DNA of 14,816 bases, from NCBI GenBank assembly GCA_023819025.1, contig JAMWDC010000009.1, positions 1 through 14,816 of the forward strand. The letters are read 5' to 3'. Positions within the stretch are counted from its first letter, which is position 1. Every line of letters starts with the position of its first letter. The position numbers and the translations under genes were made by a program. The notes beneath the pieces are model-generated. The model did not search any database and was not told the DNA's origin. It saw only the letters and a list, made by a program, of their open reading frames with translations. This DNA comes from Candidatus Omnitrophota bacterium (GTDB taxonomy: Bacteria > Omnitrophota > Omnitrophia > Omnitrophales > Aquincolibacteriaceae). Below are positions 8,036 through 14,816 of this stretch, one piece after another.

Positions 8036-9607
8036 TCAGAACTTATACTGCACGGCACTGCTCAGGACATGACGTGAGTAGTCGTAAATGCTCACGTTCG
8101 ACTGGCTGTTGATATAGGTATACTGAAATTGAAGCTCTGTATTTTTCAAAAATTCGTAGGATAAAAGAGAACTCAAGGAATAAGTCTTATCGCGACGCTG
8201 TTGAAAAAAAAACGAATGAGTATGATCGTATTCCTGGGTATAAAATTCCGCATTGGCACTGGCCTTAAAACGCTTCCAAAAGGGCACAAGCCAGCCGAGG
8301 CTAAAACGGTTCCCGAAATTTTCCCAATTGTTTCCGTGAGTCCAGTCTTTGCCAGCGGAATAACGAAGATTCAAGAAACCCTGGTTATTTAAGAAAAACC
8401 AGTACCAAGCGAGGGTGCCGGTAAATTCATTGCCGGTCCGGCTCTCCTCGCCGTAAGGGGGACGCATGTAATCGTCATATTGATACGTCACGCCCGCCTG
8501 CGCCATGTGGGATGGAGTCACCAAATAATTATTGACGCTGGAAACGCTCACGGATTGTACGTAGTTTTTCCCGTCAACGATATTGTGCGTGTACCGCGCG
8601 GGCAGAGATGACATCAATCGACCGGATCCCCAGGACGGCTGAAGCAGGATAGCGTTGGTTAAATAATCGTACCGACCCAAATCGTTCTGTTTGGAAAAAC
8701 GCAATCCATATCCAGATTTAAGGCTCCAGGGGGAATTTTGCTCCCGCAGGGTATAATCCGTTGTAAAATCGTAGACCTCGCGAGTATCGCTTTCTTCGCC
8801 GACCTCACTGACCAAGGAAGTATTCCCGGGTTTTAACACCACATTATCGTCGTATTCGAATGCGAATCGCGCGGAAAAGTGAAACGGTCTTTGCCCTTCC
8901 GCTTTCCGGTCAATAGCTTCAATATACTTGTTGGCGTAAGCCGCGATATCCGTATCGGGGCTGATCGAGACGATTTGATCGAATGCCTGGCGGGCCTTAT
9001 CGAATTTTTGCTGTTTGAGATAGGCAATGCCGATGTGATAATTTGACGGTTGGGCGAGTGTTTCGTCAAGTCCTTTGGCATTTCGAAACGATTCGATGGC
9101 CTCATCATATTGTTCGTCCTTGAGAAGGGTTAGCCCCTTCAGAAAGGCTGCCTGAGCCGGACGAATCCCCTCTGTCTCGGCAACGCGAATCCATTTTTTT
9201 GCATCCTCCAACTGACCGAGGCGGTAAAGCACATCAATCAGCTCGATCAGTGCACCTTTGATCTTCGGAGTCATTTCAAGCGATGCCTCGAGTTCCTTGC
9301 GCGCATTGACGTAATCTTCCATCCGCTTGTAGGTCAGGCCCAGATAATATGCCGCCAGAGGGTTATCCGGATAGGATTGCCGTGCTGCGCTGAGGATCTC
9401 CAAGGCTTCGTCAAAATTTTCTTGACGAAACTGATAAATCCCTCTCTTAATTTCCTCTTGGACATCATCGGGTGCGGCCGTGGCGTGATAGAAAAAAGCA
9501 CCTAATGAAATCAAAAGCCCCGCAAATACCACGGTCAGAATTCTTATCCCGTCCACAGTCTTTGTCTTGATCAAAGTCCAAACGGATTTCACGGCATGAG
9601 GAGACAC
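8036..9607 (-). CDS. TPR protein with C-terminal outer-membrane beta-barrel
   Basis: A hydrophobic signal segment (ILTVVFAGLLISLGAFF, ending HATAA) leads into about 190 residues of tetratricopeptide repeats, for example DEALEILSAARQSYPDNPLA, DYVNARKELEASLEMTP, YDEAIESFRNAKGLDETLA and FDKARQAFDQIVSISPD. From FHFSARFAFEYDDNVVLKPG to the end, about 285 residues alternate in beta-barrel fashion and finish with a C-terminal Phe (SSAVQYKF), the usual signal for outer-membrane insertion. Periplasmic TPRs plus a barrel resemble Slam/type XI secretion proteins and polysaccharide export barrels such as BcsC and PgaA; I cannot tell which by eye. The frame opens at an ATG at 9673, but that start has no Shine-Dalgarno and leaves about 42 residues before the signal helix. 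I prefer GTG at 9607, preceded by AAAGAAAGGTCAGG. The giant FecR start follows the stop by 50 bases. Confidence 0.85.
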   Translation of the reverse strand: MSPHAVKSVWTLIKTKTVDGIRILTVVFAGLLISLGAFFYHATAAPDDVQEEIKRGIYQFRQENFDEALEILSAARQSYPDNPLAAYYLGLTYKRMEDYVNARKELEASLEMTPKIKGALIELIDVLYRLGQLEDAKKWIRVAETEGIRPAQAAFLKGLTLLKDEQYDEAIESFRNAKGLDETLAQPSNYHIGIAYLKQQKFDKARQAFDQIVSISPDTDIAAYANKYIEAIDRKAEGQRPFHFSARFAFEYDDNVVLKPGNTSLVSEVGEESDTREVYDFTTDYTLREQNSPWSLKSGYGLRFSKQNDLGRYDYLTNAILLQPSWGSGRLMSSLPARYTHNIVDGKNYVQSVSVSSVNNYLVTPSHMAQAGVTYQYDDYMRPPYGEESRTGNEFTGTLAWYWFFLNNQGFLNLRYSAGKDWTHGNNWENFGNRFSLGWLVPFWKRFKASANAEFYTQEYDHTHSFFFQQRRDKTYSLSSLLSYEFLKNTELQFQYTYINSQSNVSIYDYSRHVLSSAVQYKF

Positions 9608-9726
9608 TTCGTACCTGACCTTTCTTTTGATGATGAAAAAAAAACGCCTTCCACCCATGTTGAGGCAACTCATTCGGAAGAATTAACGCGTTTCTTCAGG
9701 ATTTACGGACAGTGCAGAAGGGGCCT

Positions 9727-9756
9727 ATTGTAATCGAGCAAGCCCTGATAAATCAA
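9727..9756 (-). promoter_or_regulatory. Probable sigma70-type promoter of the TPR-FecR operon
   Basis: On the minus strand TTGATT (9756-9751) and TACAAT (9732-9727) are separated by 18 bases, inside the 113-base gap after the CHASE2-phosphatase gene. TACAAT matches the -10 consensus at five of six positions and TTGATT the -35 at four of six. The predicted transcript would start near 9720, leaving a leader of about 110 bases before GTG(9607). The phosphatase gene may also read through, since I see no terminator in this gap. Confidence 0.45.
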
Positions 9757-9786
9757 GGAATAACAGCAAGGAATTCGGCTTACTTT

Positions 9787-11721
9787 TTAAGTCCGGAGTT
9801 GGGGGTCGTCTTGAAGGCTTACAAACCTCACACATAGGAGGGTCCGGTCATCGCCAGGCGGGTTATCTTGGCGAAAATCATGCATGGCTTGGAATAGACC
9901 TTCGATAATTCCCTTGGCTTCAACCCCTTTATTTGAAAGAAGTTCCATGGTTTTCCGGATACGTTCCAGACCGAATTCCTGTTTTTTTCCGTTCCGGAGT
10001 TCCTTCACGCCATCGCTGACAAGCAGGATCATGTCTCCCTCTTCGATGGTGTATTCACTCGTCGCATATTCCACGTCTTCAAAAATTCCCAGTGGAGGAC
10101 CGCCTTTGTCTTTCAGGAAATCCGCGGTCCCCGTCCGTTTGCAGTAAAGAACCGGCGCCTCGTGACCGCCGTTGCAAAAAACGATTTTCTTCAGGTTCAT
10201 ATCCACGACCACATACGCAAAGGTCACAAACATATTGGCGATCTGAGTCCGCGTCAAAATATAATTCAGCGTCGAGCAAAGTTCTCCGGGCGACAAATCC
10301 GATTTGGGAATACTCCGGAAGTCGCTGACGCATTTGGACATATAAATCGCGGCCGGGATGCCCTTGCCGGAAACATCGCCGACACAAAAACCGTACCGTC
10401 CCTGACCCAAATCAATCCAGTCAAAGAGGTCTCCGCCGACCCCTTTGCAGAACCGGCATTCAAACGCCACATCAAGATTTTTGGTTTCCGGCCTTTCCTG
10501 CGGCAGAAATCGTTCTTGGATCTGTGATGCCGCCAGAAGTTCCCTTTCGGCGACCTCGCGCTGAATGCGCATCTCCATGTGCTTGAGGAAAAGCGTGCCG
10601 AAATAAGTCAGCAACATCACGATCAACGGGACATTCAAGGGCACGATCCAGCCCGGAAAAATAAAAAGGAGGACATTAAAACCGGAGTAAACCGCCGCCA
10701 CACCGGCGATGGCTAAAAGTCCGTGCAACGGTTTGGTTCGAAGCGTAATCACCGAGGCGATGGCCGCAAGCACCGCAAGAATCAGAACATGCGCACGTGC
10801 CGGGACTTCCCGAAGCCGGCTGTCGCTCAAAAGCGTATGGAGTGCGCTGGCCAGAACCAAGACGCCCGGCTCCTGTTTGGCAAACGGCGTTGGTTTCACA
10901 TCGATCATGCTCGTACCGGTAGCTGTGTGACCGACGATCACAATACGGTTTGCGATCAGATCCCGAAGTTCCTTGACGCGGTCATTCATGGCCGCTTCCA
11001 TCACCTCACGAAAAGAAACTACGCGAAACGAATCCATCGAGCCCGGATAATCGATCCAGAGACGATGGTCGGAATCAAGAGATAACCGCGCAAGCGCCTG
11101 TTTGATTTCCTCATCCGTTTTCATCTTTCTAAAAACCATACGCACGGCGCCGTAGAAAAAAGTCCCCTCGTCCGTTTCCAAAAAGGCCTTGAACCGGCGG
11201 ATGCGCCCGTCACTATCGAGGACCGGATTGATATAGCCAATCCCGGCTGTAACCTTTCTCAACGTTTCGATGGGAAACATCGCGCGGAAAGGTTTTTCCG
11301 AGCCGTAAAAAAAGGGCAGGATGACATTACCCGCCTTTTCGATGGCAGTACGCAGCATCTCATCCTCCAGCGGAATCGGCCCTTCTTCCAGAAAAAGGAC
11401 GTCAAAAAAAACCGAGTGCGGCTTGAATCGGGAAATGATATCGAGAAAAACGGCATGAGTGCGCCGCGGCCACGGCCAGGTCCCGAGCGCGTGCAAGCTA
11501 TCGTCATCAATCGTAACGAGCAGAATATCGTGGTGCGCCGGATGCCTTCCGCGTAATCGAAATTTCAAATCGACCGCATCAAGTTCGCGAAAATTGACCG
11601 CATGAAACGCATGCAGTGAAAAGACAAAGACGACGATGCCTGCAGCAAGCACAACTGGAGGATTGAAAAAGGTTTTGAGCCGGGCCCATGCGACATTGAA
11701 GAGAGGACTTTGAAGAATCAT
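9787..11721 (-). CDS. CHASE2 sensor - SpoIIE/PP2C-type serine/threonine phosphatase
   Basis: A 644-residue membrane receptor phosphatase. A first membrane helix (about 22-40) precedes an extracytoplasmic CHASE2 domain at about 44-300 (ELDAVDLKFRLRGRHP, LLVTIDDDSLHALGTWPWPR, FFDVLF, NRIVIVGHTATGTSMID). Three more helices lie at about 309-326, 332-354 and 358-378. A short coiled coil (EVAERELLAASQIQERFLPQ) leads to the PP2C domain at about 415-635. Metal-binding motifs are all present: GGDLFD (429), GDVSGKG (448), SDGVKE (569) and GDDRT (623). Proteins of this type usually dephosphorylate STAS-domain anti-anti-sigma factors to switch partner-controlled transcription; no STAS protein or sigma factor is encoded in this window. 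CHASE2 is an extracellular ligand sensor whose ligands are unknown. The gene precedes the TPR-FecR operon, which suggests it senses the state of that envelope system (inference). The start ATG lacks a clear Shine-Dalgarno. Confidence 0.93.
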   Translation of the reverse strand: MILQSPLFNVAWARLKTFFNPPVVLAAGIVVFVFSLHAFHAVNFRELDAVDLKFRLRGRHPAHHDILLVTIDDDSLHALGTWPWPRRTHAVFLDIISRFKPHSVFFDVLFLEEGPIPLEDEMLRTAIEKAGNVILPFFYGSEKPFRAMFPIETLRKVTAGIGYINPVLDSDGRIRRFKAFLETDEGTFFYGAVRMVFRKMKTDEEIKQALARLSLDSDHRLWIDYPGSMDSFRVVSFREVMEAAMNDRVKELRDLIANRIVIVGHTATGTSMIDVKPTPFAKQEPGVLVLASALHTLLSDSRLREVPARAHVLILAVLAAIASVITLRTKPLHGLLAIAGVAAVYSGFNVLLFIFPGWIVPLNVPLIVMLLTYFGTLFLKHMEMRIQREVAERELLAASQIQERFLPQERPETKNLDVAFECRFCKGVGGDLFDWIDLGQGRYGFCVGDVSGKGIPAAIYMSKCVSDFRSIPKSDLSPGELCSTLNYILTRTQIANMFVTFAYVVVDMNLKKIVFCNGGHEAPVLYCKRTGTADFLKDKGGPPLGIFEDVEYATSEYTIEEGDMILLVSDGVKELRNGKKQEFGLERIRKTMELLSNKGVEAKGIIEGLFQAMHDFRQDNPPGDDRTLLCVRFVSLQDDPQLRT

Positions 11722-11845
11722 CGTCGGTCTTTGATGCTGGTTTCAAAAGCGGCAATCGTTTCTGTGGAACTCGCGAACGGTTTGAAACCGTTTTTGTTAT
11801 TGTGGGTACGGCAGACCCGATCTTTTCCCAAACACACGGCAAGAA

Positions 11846-12187
11846 TTATTTGGCCAGTTGTTTCTCGCAGAAATCGCCGATCTTGGGAAGTTTAAACTTT
11901 TCGCCCTGGTACGCCTTTATCATCAAAATGATCCACAGCACCAAACCCAGCGGCCAAAGAAGCACAGCAGCGAGGATTCCCAAAACCGGGATCATAACCG
12001 CCACCGCACCCACAATCGTGAGCGCGAGAAAGGTAACGAGTGATTGAAGGGCGTGAAAACGGACAAATGAATTGTCCTTTTCAAGAAGGAGAAACACCAA
12101 ACCTGAAACCCAGCCGACCGCATAGGCAATGAGTGCTTCCAAATTTTCCGAAATGCCCAAAATTGTTTTCTTCTGATCGTCTCCCAC
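11846..12187 (-). CDS. DUF4870-family small membrane protein
   Basis: A 113-residue protein with three hydrophobic segments (ALIAYAVGWVSGLVFLLLE, VTFLALTIVGAVAVMIPVLG, ILAAVLLWPLGLVLWIILMI). The family signature is visible: a charged turn before FVRFHALQSL and a cytoplasmic tail AYQGEKFKLPKIGDF. DUF4870/Tic20-like proteins are widespread and have no established bacterial function. An ATG at 12223 is in frame, but the GTG at 12187 is far better placed: AGAGGAGG ends six bases before it and the family's conserved N-terminus begins there (GDDQKKTILGISENLEALIA). The gene stands apart from the CHASE2 gene by 124 bases and from PilZ by 135, so it is probably its own unit. Confidence 0.85.
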   Translation of the reverse strand: MGDDQKKTILGISENLEALIAYAVGWVSGLVFLLLEKDNSFVRFHALQSLVTFLALTIVGAVAVMIPVLGILAAVLLWPLGLVLWIILMIKAYQGEKFKLPKIGDFCEKQLAK

Positions 12188-12193
12188 AGCCGT

Positions 12194-12201
12194 CCTCCTC
12201 T
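12194..12201 (-). promoter_or_regulatory. Ribosome binding site deciding the GTG start of the DUF4870 gene
   Basis: AGAGGAGG is followed by ACGGCT and then GTG at 12187. This near-perfect Shine-Dalgarno lies inside the longer frame that opens at ATG 12223, which itself has no such site, so the GTG is the likely start. Confidence 0.75.
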
Positions 12202-12221
12202 GGTTAAAATCATCCGGTAAC

Positions 12222-12243
12222 ACACATGGATGTGTATATTGTA
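12222..12243 (-). promoter_or_regulatory. Possible -10 box with overlapping ACACAT/ATGTGT dyad upstream of the DUF4870 gene
   Basis: TACAAT (12243-12238, minus strand) is a good -10 box. Two bases on lies a perfect dyad with arms ACACAT and ATGTGT around two central bases (12222-12235), covering the expected transcription start. A dyad in this place could be a repressor site. No convincing -35 lies 16-18 bases upstream; TTGTGT at 20 bases is the nearest. The dyad is short enough to arise by chance. Confidence 0.35.
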
Positions 12244-12322
12244 TCCGCTTTAAACCAAGGATTACACAATATTCCTCAAAGGAAACGAAAGAAACGTTCC
12301 ATCCAGAACAAGCCCGCAGAAG

Positions 12323-12745
12323 CTAATCAGCGTGCTTCCCATATCTGAAGTGCAAGTGCTCCTTAACGGAGACGAGCCATTCGATGAAGGCGCGCAGCTC
12401 GCGGAGAAATTGCTCGTCAATGCCGCCGATGAAACGACAAACCGTACGATAACGGTGTTGTTTCCGCTTCCGATAACATTTCTCGACCCGGCCGCTGACT
12501 TTGAGGCGTTTGGGCTCCTTATGGTGAGCCTGATAACATAACTCCAGATCCACTAAATCTCCCTTTCGCAACGGCTCTTCAGATGCAAAACGGATCGCGG
12601 ATTCCGAGATATCAAGCCCTTCCCCGTGACCGTTCTGTTTACGCCCTACCACCTGATAATCGACGTACAGCGATTCATAAAGACGATAAGCCCGATGTCC
12701 CTTGGCCTCAGTACGGCTGAAAATTTTTTTGATGATGTTCCACAT
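12323..12745 (-). CDS. PilZ-like domain protein
   Basis: A 140-residue soluble protein. Residues about 17-125 follow the PilZ plan: a basic lead-in (GHRAYRLYESLYVDYQVVG), the turn EGLDISESAIRF, the KGDLVDLEL strand, the VSGRVEKCYRKRKQ strand and CRFIGGIDEQFLRELRAFIE. PilZ domains bind cyclic di-GMP through RxxxR and (D/N)xSxxG. Here the first motif is only RAYR and the second is DISESA, with Ala in place of the closing Gly, so binding is doubtful and a PilZ-fold adaptor role is possible. The ATG is preceded by AGAAGG at about 14 bases, longer than usual. The neighbours give no functional link: a decayed nuclease upstream and a DUF4870 gene downstream. Confidence 0.78.
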   Translation of the reverse strand: MWNIIKKIFSRTEAKGHRAYRLYESLYVDYQVVGRKQNGHGEGLDISESAIRFASEEPLRKGDLVDLELCYQAHHKEPKRLKVSGRVEKCYRKRKQHRYRTVCRFIGGIDEQFLRELRAFIEWLVSVKEHLHFRYGKHAD

Positions 12746-12816
12746 AAATATTAACGGCGCCTTCTAAAAGTTCCGGGTTTATGACCACAACACGGCATTT
12801 TTTCCAATACGACCCT

Positions 12817-13400
12817 CTATTTCCCGGGTTCGTCGGCTTCCGCTGATTTTTGCCACATCCCTCGAAAATTCCCCTTTGCTTCTTTTTCGAGTTGGGAAAA
12901 CAAATTGTGGTATTTCACATTCGGCGGCACAGCTACGGCCCGGGCATATCCGGCCTTAACAATCGTGGCGTTGACAAACAGGCTTTGCCGTCCACCATCA
13001 TTCACATAATGAGTGAAGACCAAAAACTAGACGGCAAATACGTGATGGTCACCAACCTCAAAGACAAAACCGCGCCTGCGTTTCTCCGACTCTAGAAAGA
13101 TCAACCCCACCAAATCGAGTGGCGAATCAGGACGTTAAAAACATTTCAAAGTCCGCCCCGTTTTCCTCCACAAAGAGGAACGCATCAAAAGCCTTGCCTT
13201 TATTACCATCTTGGCCTTAATGATTTACTCTCTGCTTGAGCTTCTGGCCCGCCAAGCCAAACTTCCCCTGACGGCTAGTACACTGTCAGTACGTTTTCAA
13301 AATATCCGGTGTGTCGAACTTTGCCTTGTCCCTCACCCAGCTTCAGTCATCCGTAAAATCGAAAACCTGAAAACCCGAACAACAACAGATCCTCCATCAA
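12817..13400 (-). pseudogene. Decayed thermonuclease (SNase) gene
   Basis: The 3' part (12817-13023, open only from a TTG after an in-frame TAG) encodes YVNDGGRQSLFVNATIV, then GYARAVAVPPNVKYHNLF and KGNFRGMW. This is the C-terminal half of a staphylococcal-nuclease-type domain (usual pattern '.VN..LV..GYA', 'P.N..Y...F', 'A....RGLW'). Further upstream, other frames hold N-terminal pieces. LKLGEGQGKVR at 13346-13314 fits the 'GDT..L..G..V.' region, and FDTPD around 13304-13318, in a different frame, fits the '(I/V)DTPE' site. Several stops and at least two frame changes separate the pieces, so no full enzyme can be made. The C-terminal assignment is firm; the N-terminal pieces are probable. 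Sequencing errors could explain one frameshift, not all the stops. Intact SNases are secreted Ca-dependent nucleases. Confidence 0.6.
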
Positions 13401-13523
13401 TTGGGGCTTGCCCATCTGCGTATAATTCTCGTCCAGAGAAAAGTACCCCATCCTTGATGTTATATCTTCAAAAAAACCATCCCTTATAGAAAAATCGACA
13501 AAACGAAAGTCTCGAATATCAGT

Positions 13524-13550
13524 CAAGAGAGGGGTTAAACCCCTCTCTTG
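13524..13550 (-). terminator. GC-rich hairpin after tRNA-Pro, possible terminator
   Basis: CAAGAGAGGGG and CCCCTCTCTTG form a perfect 11-bp stem around a five-base loop, 28 bases beyond the tRNA 3' end. The stability suits a terminator or processing barrier for the tRNA transcript. The base run after the stem (ACTGATATTC on the minus strand) is not T-rich, so it is not a canonical intrinsic terminator. Confidence 0.5.
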
Positions 13551-13576
13551 TTCATCAAGAAATTCCCCCAGTACGA

Positions 13577-13656
<80 letters not shown>

Positions 13657-13668
13657 ATAAATGGTTTA

Positions 13669-13697
13669 AGTCTAACAAATTTGATGAAAATTGTCAC
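13669..13697 (-). promoter_or_regulatory. Promoter of tRNA-Pro
   Basis: GTGACA (13697-13692) and TAGACT (13674-13669) on the minus strand are 17 bases apart, with an AT-rich spacer. The -35 matches five of six consensus positions and the -10 four of six. The -10 box ends 12 bases before the mature tRNA 5' end, a normal distance for a short 5' leader. Confidence 0.6.
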
Positions 13698-13890
13698 CTC
13701 TACGGGAGATCAAAGATCAAGTATCATGCCGTCACGTTGATGAAGCCCCAAGAACATATTCACGGTTCGTTAATAGATGGCAGAATTTTCACCATCATTC
13801 GTCGGCGAATCCGTCTCTAACGCATTTGCCCGAGAACATCCAAAGGGCTTCATTGCGTAGGCGGACAGAAAACGGGTCCGTCATAGAGAA

Positions 13891-13951
13891 AATAAGCGTT
13901 CGGCTTTCATGGGTTATCAGGCACCCCGGGCATGAGAGCAGAACGCTTATT
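13891..13951 (-). terminator. Long hairpin downstream of the HU gene
   Basis: Arms of 21 bases (13891-13911 and 13931-13951) pair with only two mismatches around a 19-base loop; the outer 11 pairs (AATAAGCGTTC) are perfect. On the minus strand it begins five bases after the HU stop codon and is followed by TTCTCT, so it most likely ends the HU transcript. It is longer than most intrinsic terminators and could be a small palindromic element put to this use. Between it and the tRNA promoter (about 13698-13890) I see no supported gene. Confidence 0.6.
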
Positions 13952-13956
13952 CCCTG

Positions 13957-14229
13957 TTATTTCAACAAGCTCTTGAATTCACTGCCGGCACTAAAGGCAG
14001 GAACGCGGCGGGCCTTGATTTGGATGGTTTCACCGGTTTTCGGATTCCGACCCATACGGGCCTTGCGATTCCGGACCACAAAACTTCCAAATCCCACGAG
14101 GGAAACCTTTTGACCTTTCTTGAGCGTCGTCTTGATGGTATCAAACGTCGCATTCAGGGTCTCCCAGGCTTTGGCCTTGGATAACTTCGCCCTTTTGGCA
14201 ATTTCACTGGCGAGCTGTGCTTTGTTCAT
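13957..14229 (-). CDS. HU/IHF-family DNA-binding protein
   Basis: A 90-residue histone-like protein of exactly the usual family length. It carries the N-terminal helical dimer part (MNKAQLASEIAKRAKLSKAK), the turn VSLVGFGSFVVRNRKAR, the DNA-binding arm GRNPKTGETIQIKARRVPAF and the closing SAGSEFKSLL. HU proteins bend and compact DNA as dimers in the nucleoid. The start at 14229 is set by a near-perfect AAAGGAGGTG eight bases before the start region; an in-frame ATG at 14250 has no ribosome binding site and would add seven atypical residues. The gene follows gpsA by 48 bases and is closed by a strong hairpin. HU and IHF subunits cannot be told apart by eye here. Confidence 0.95.
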   Translation of the reverse strand: MNKAQLASEIAKRAKLSKAKAWETLNATFDTIKTTLKKGQKVSLVGFGSFVVRNRKARMGRNPKTGETIQIKARRVPAFSAGSEFKSLLK

Positions 14230-14234
14230 CGTAA

Positions 14235-14244
14235 CACCTCCTTT
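14235..14244 (-). promoter_or_regulatory. Ribosome binding site of the HU gene
   Basis: AAAGGAGGTG is nearly fully complementary to the 16S anti-Shine-Dalgarno sequence and lies five bases (TTACG) before the ATG at 14229. It rules out the longer in-frame ATG at 14250 as the main start. Confidence 0.8.
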
Positions 14245-14277
14245 CGACAAAAAGATTCTACAAAATCCAAATCCCGC

Positions 14278-14816
14278 TCAATATTGTTTCCACTCTTCCT
14301 GCGCCACGCGGTTTAATAAATCCATAACGGCCTGGCGCGGATCCTTGTCCTCGTAAAGAATGTTGTAGACCTCGCTCATAATGGGCATCGAAATCTGAAA
14401 TTTCTCGCACAACTGTCGGACACTTACCGCGGTCTGAACCCCTTCGGCCACCATGACCATATCCTTCAGAATGTCGTCGATCTTTCTACCTGCGCCGAGT
14501 TCCCGGCCAACGGTCAGATTCCGGCCGTAAGGATAATAACAACTCGCAAGGAGATCCCCCAATCCGGAGAGCCCGAAAAACGTGCTCGGATTGGCACCCA
14601 AGCGGACTCCGAGACGGGTCATCTCATAGAGACCCCGGCTGATCATGCCAGCCTTGGTATTGTCGCCGAACTTCAGCCCTTCACAAATCCCGGCCGCAAT
14701 GGCAATCACATTCTTCAGGGCACCGCCCAGTTCGACACCCGTCACGTCGTGCTGGACATAGATCCGGAAATACGTATCGATAAAAGCCTGCTGGATCTTG
14801 GTGGCACTTTCGGCAT
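14278..14816 (-). CDS. gpsA: Glycerol-3-phosphate dehydrogenase [NAD(P)+], C-terminal part (cut by window edge)
   Basis: The frame is open from the window edge to the TGA at 14280-14278, giving 178 residues, roughly the C-terminal half of an enzyme usually about 330 long. GpsA reduces dihydroxyacetone phosphate to sn-glycerol-3-phosphate, the backbone for phospholipid synthesis, in the cytoplasm. The C-terminal helical domain is well conserved: TGVELGGALKNVIAIAAGI with the catalytic Lys of 'ALKN', GLKFGDNTKAG, SRGLYEMTRLGVRLGA, TFFGLSGLGDLLASCYY, GRNLTVGRELG, then MVAEGVQTAVSV and MPIMSEVYNILYE. It ends with the customary short tail. The Rossmann NAD(P)-binding domain lies outside the window. 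HU follows 48 bases downstream and may share its transcript. Confidence 0.96.
   Translation of the reverse strand, partial: AESATKIQQAFIDTYFRIYVQHDVTGVELGGALKNVIAIAAGICEGLKFGDNTKAGMISRGLYEMTRLGVRLGANPSTFFGLSGLGDLLASCYYPYGRNLTVGRELGAGRKIDDILKDMVMVAEGVQTAVSVRQLCEKFQISMPIMSEVYNILYEDKDPRQAVMDLLNRVAQEEWKQY

Noticed and set aside
11776..11792. Palindrome AACGGTTTGAAACCGTT followed by TTT on the plus strand
   Set aside because: It would terminate plus-strand transcripts, but no plus-strand gene precedes it; in the minus direction no T-run follows. It may be chance.
13347..13526. 59-codon minus-strand frame beginning at TTG after the tRNA hairpin
   Set aside because: It reads plausibly in places, but it starts inside the hairpin arm, lacks a ribosome binding site and overlaps the 5' remains of the SNase pseudogene in another frame.
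13770..13853. 27-codon minus-strand frame (MKPFGCSRANALETD...)
   Set aside because: It sits between the HU terminator and the tRNA promoter without a Shine-Dalgarno; a frame this short is expected by chance.
13691..14113. Plus-strand open frame of 140 codons
   Set aside because: It overlaps the HU gene and its terminator hairpin on the opposite strand, and has no family resemblance.

Overview
The window looks like the chromosome of a deep-branching Gram-negative bacterium of about 50% GC. Signs of a double membrane are a lipoprotein with a lipobox, a TPR protein ending in an outer-membrane-type beta-barrel, and a secreted FecR-domain giant. The gene repertoire recalls Omnitrophota or related lineages, but nothing seen here proves a phylum. 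Every gene I can support lies on the minus strand, so the text below reads from high to low coordinates.

Right end (about 14816 to 13579): a housekeeping block. It holds the C-terminal part of gpsA (glycerol-3-phosphate dehydrogenase, cut by the window edge), an HU/IHF-type DNA-binding protein with a very strong ribosome binding site and a long hairpin after it, and a tRNA-Pro(GGG) gene with its own promoter and an 11-bp hairpin downstream.

Middle (about 13578 to 11846): about 830 bases follow the tRNA without an intact gene. They carry the decayed remains of a thermonuclease (SNase) gene. Next come a short PilZ-like protein and a small DUF4870-type membrane protein. The latter starts at a GTG, and a symmetric dyad sits at its probable promoter.

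Left (11721 to 1): the distinctive part. A CHASE2 sensor fused to a SpoIIE/PP2C-type phosphatase is followed by a probable promoter and then five closely spaced genes. These encode a TPR plus beta-barrel outer-membrane protein, a secreted protein of about 2,124 residues with two FecR domains and four divergent repeats of about 300 residues, a SurA-like lipoprotein chaperone, a two-TM HAMP protein without an output domain, and the start of a secreted protein whose N-terminus resembles a secretin/STN domain. The last three junctions are 1 to 8 bases, which implies co-transcription.

My reading, as inference, is an envelope system. The FecR giant is the exported or surface product. The TPR-barrel protein, the SurA-like lipoprotein and perhaps the STN protein serve its assembly or export. 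CHASE2-phosphatase and the HAMP protein form the signalling side. I do not recognise this exact set as a described system.
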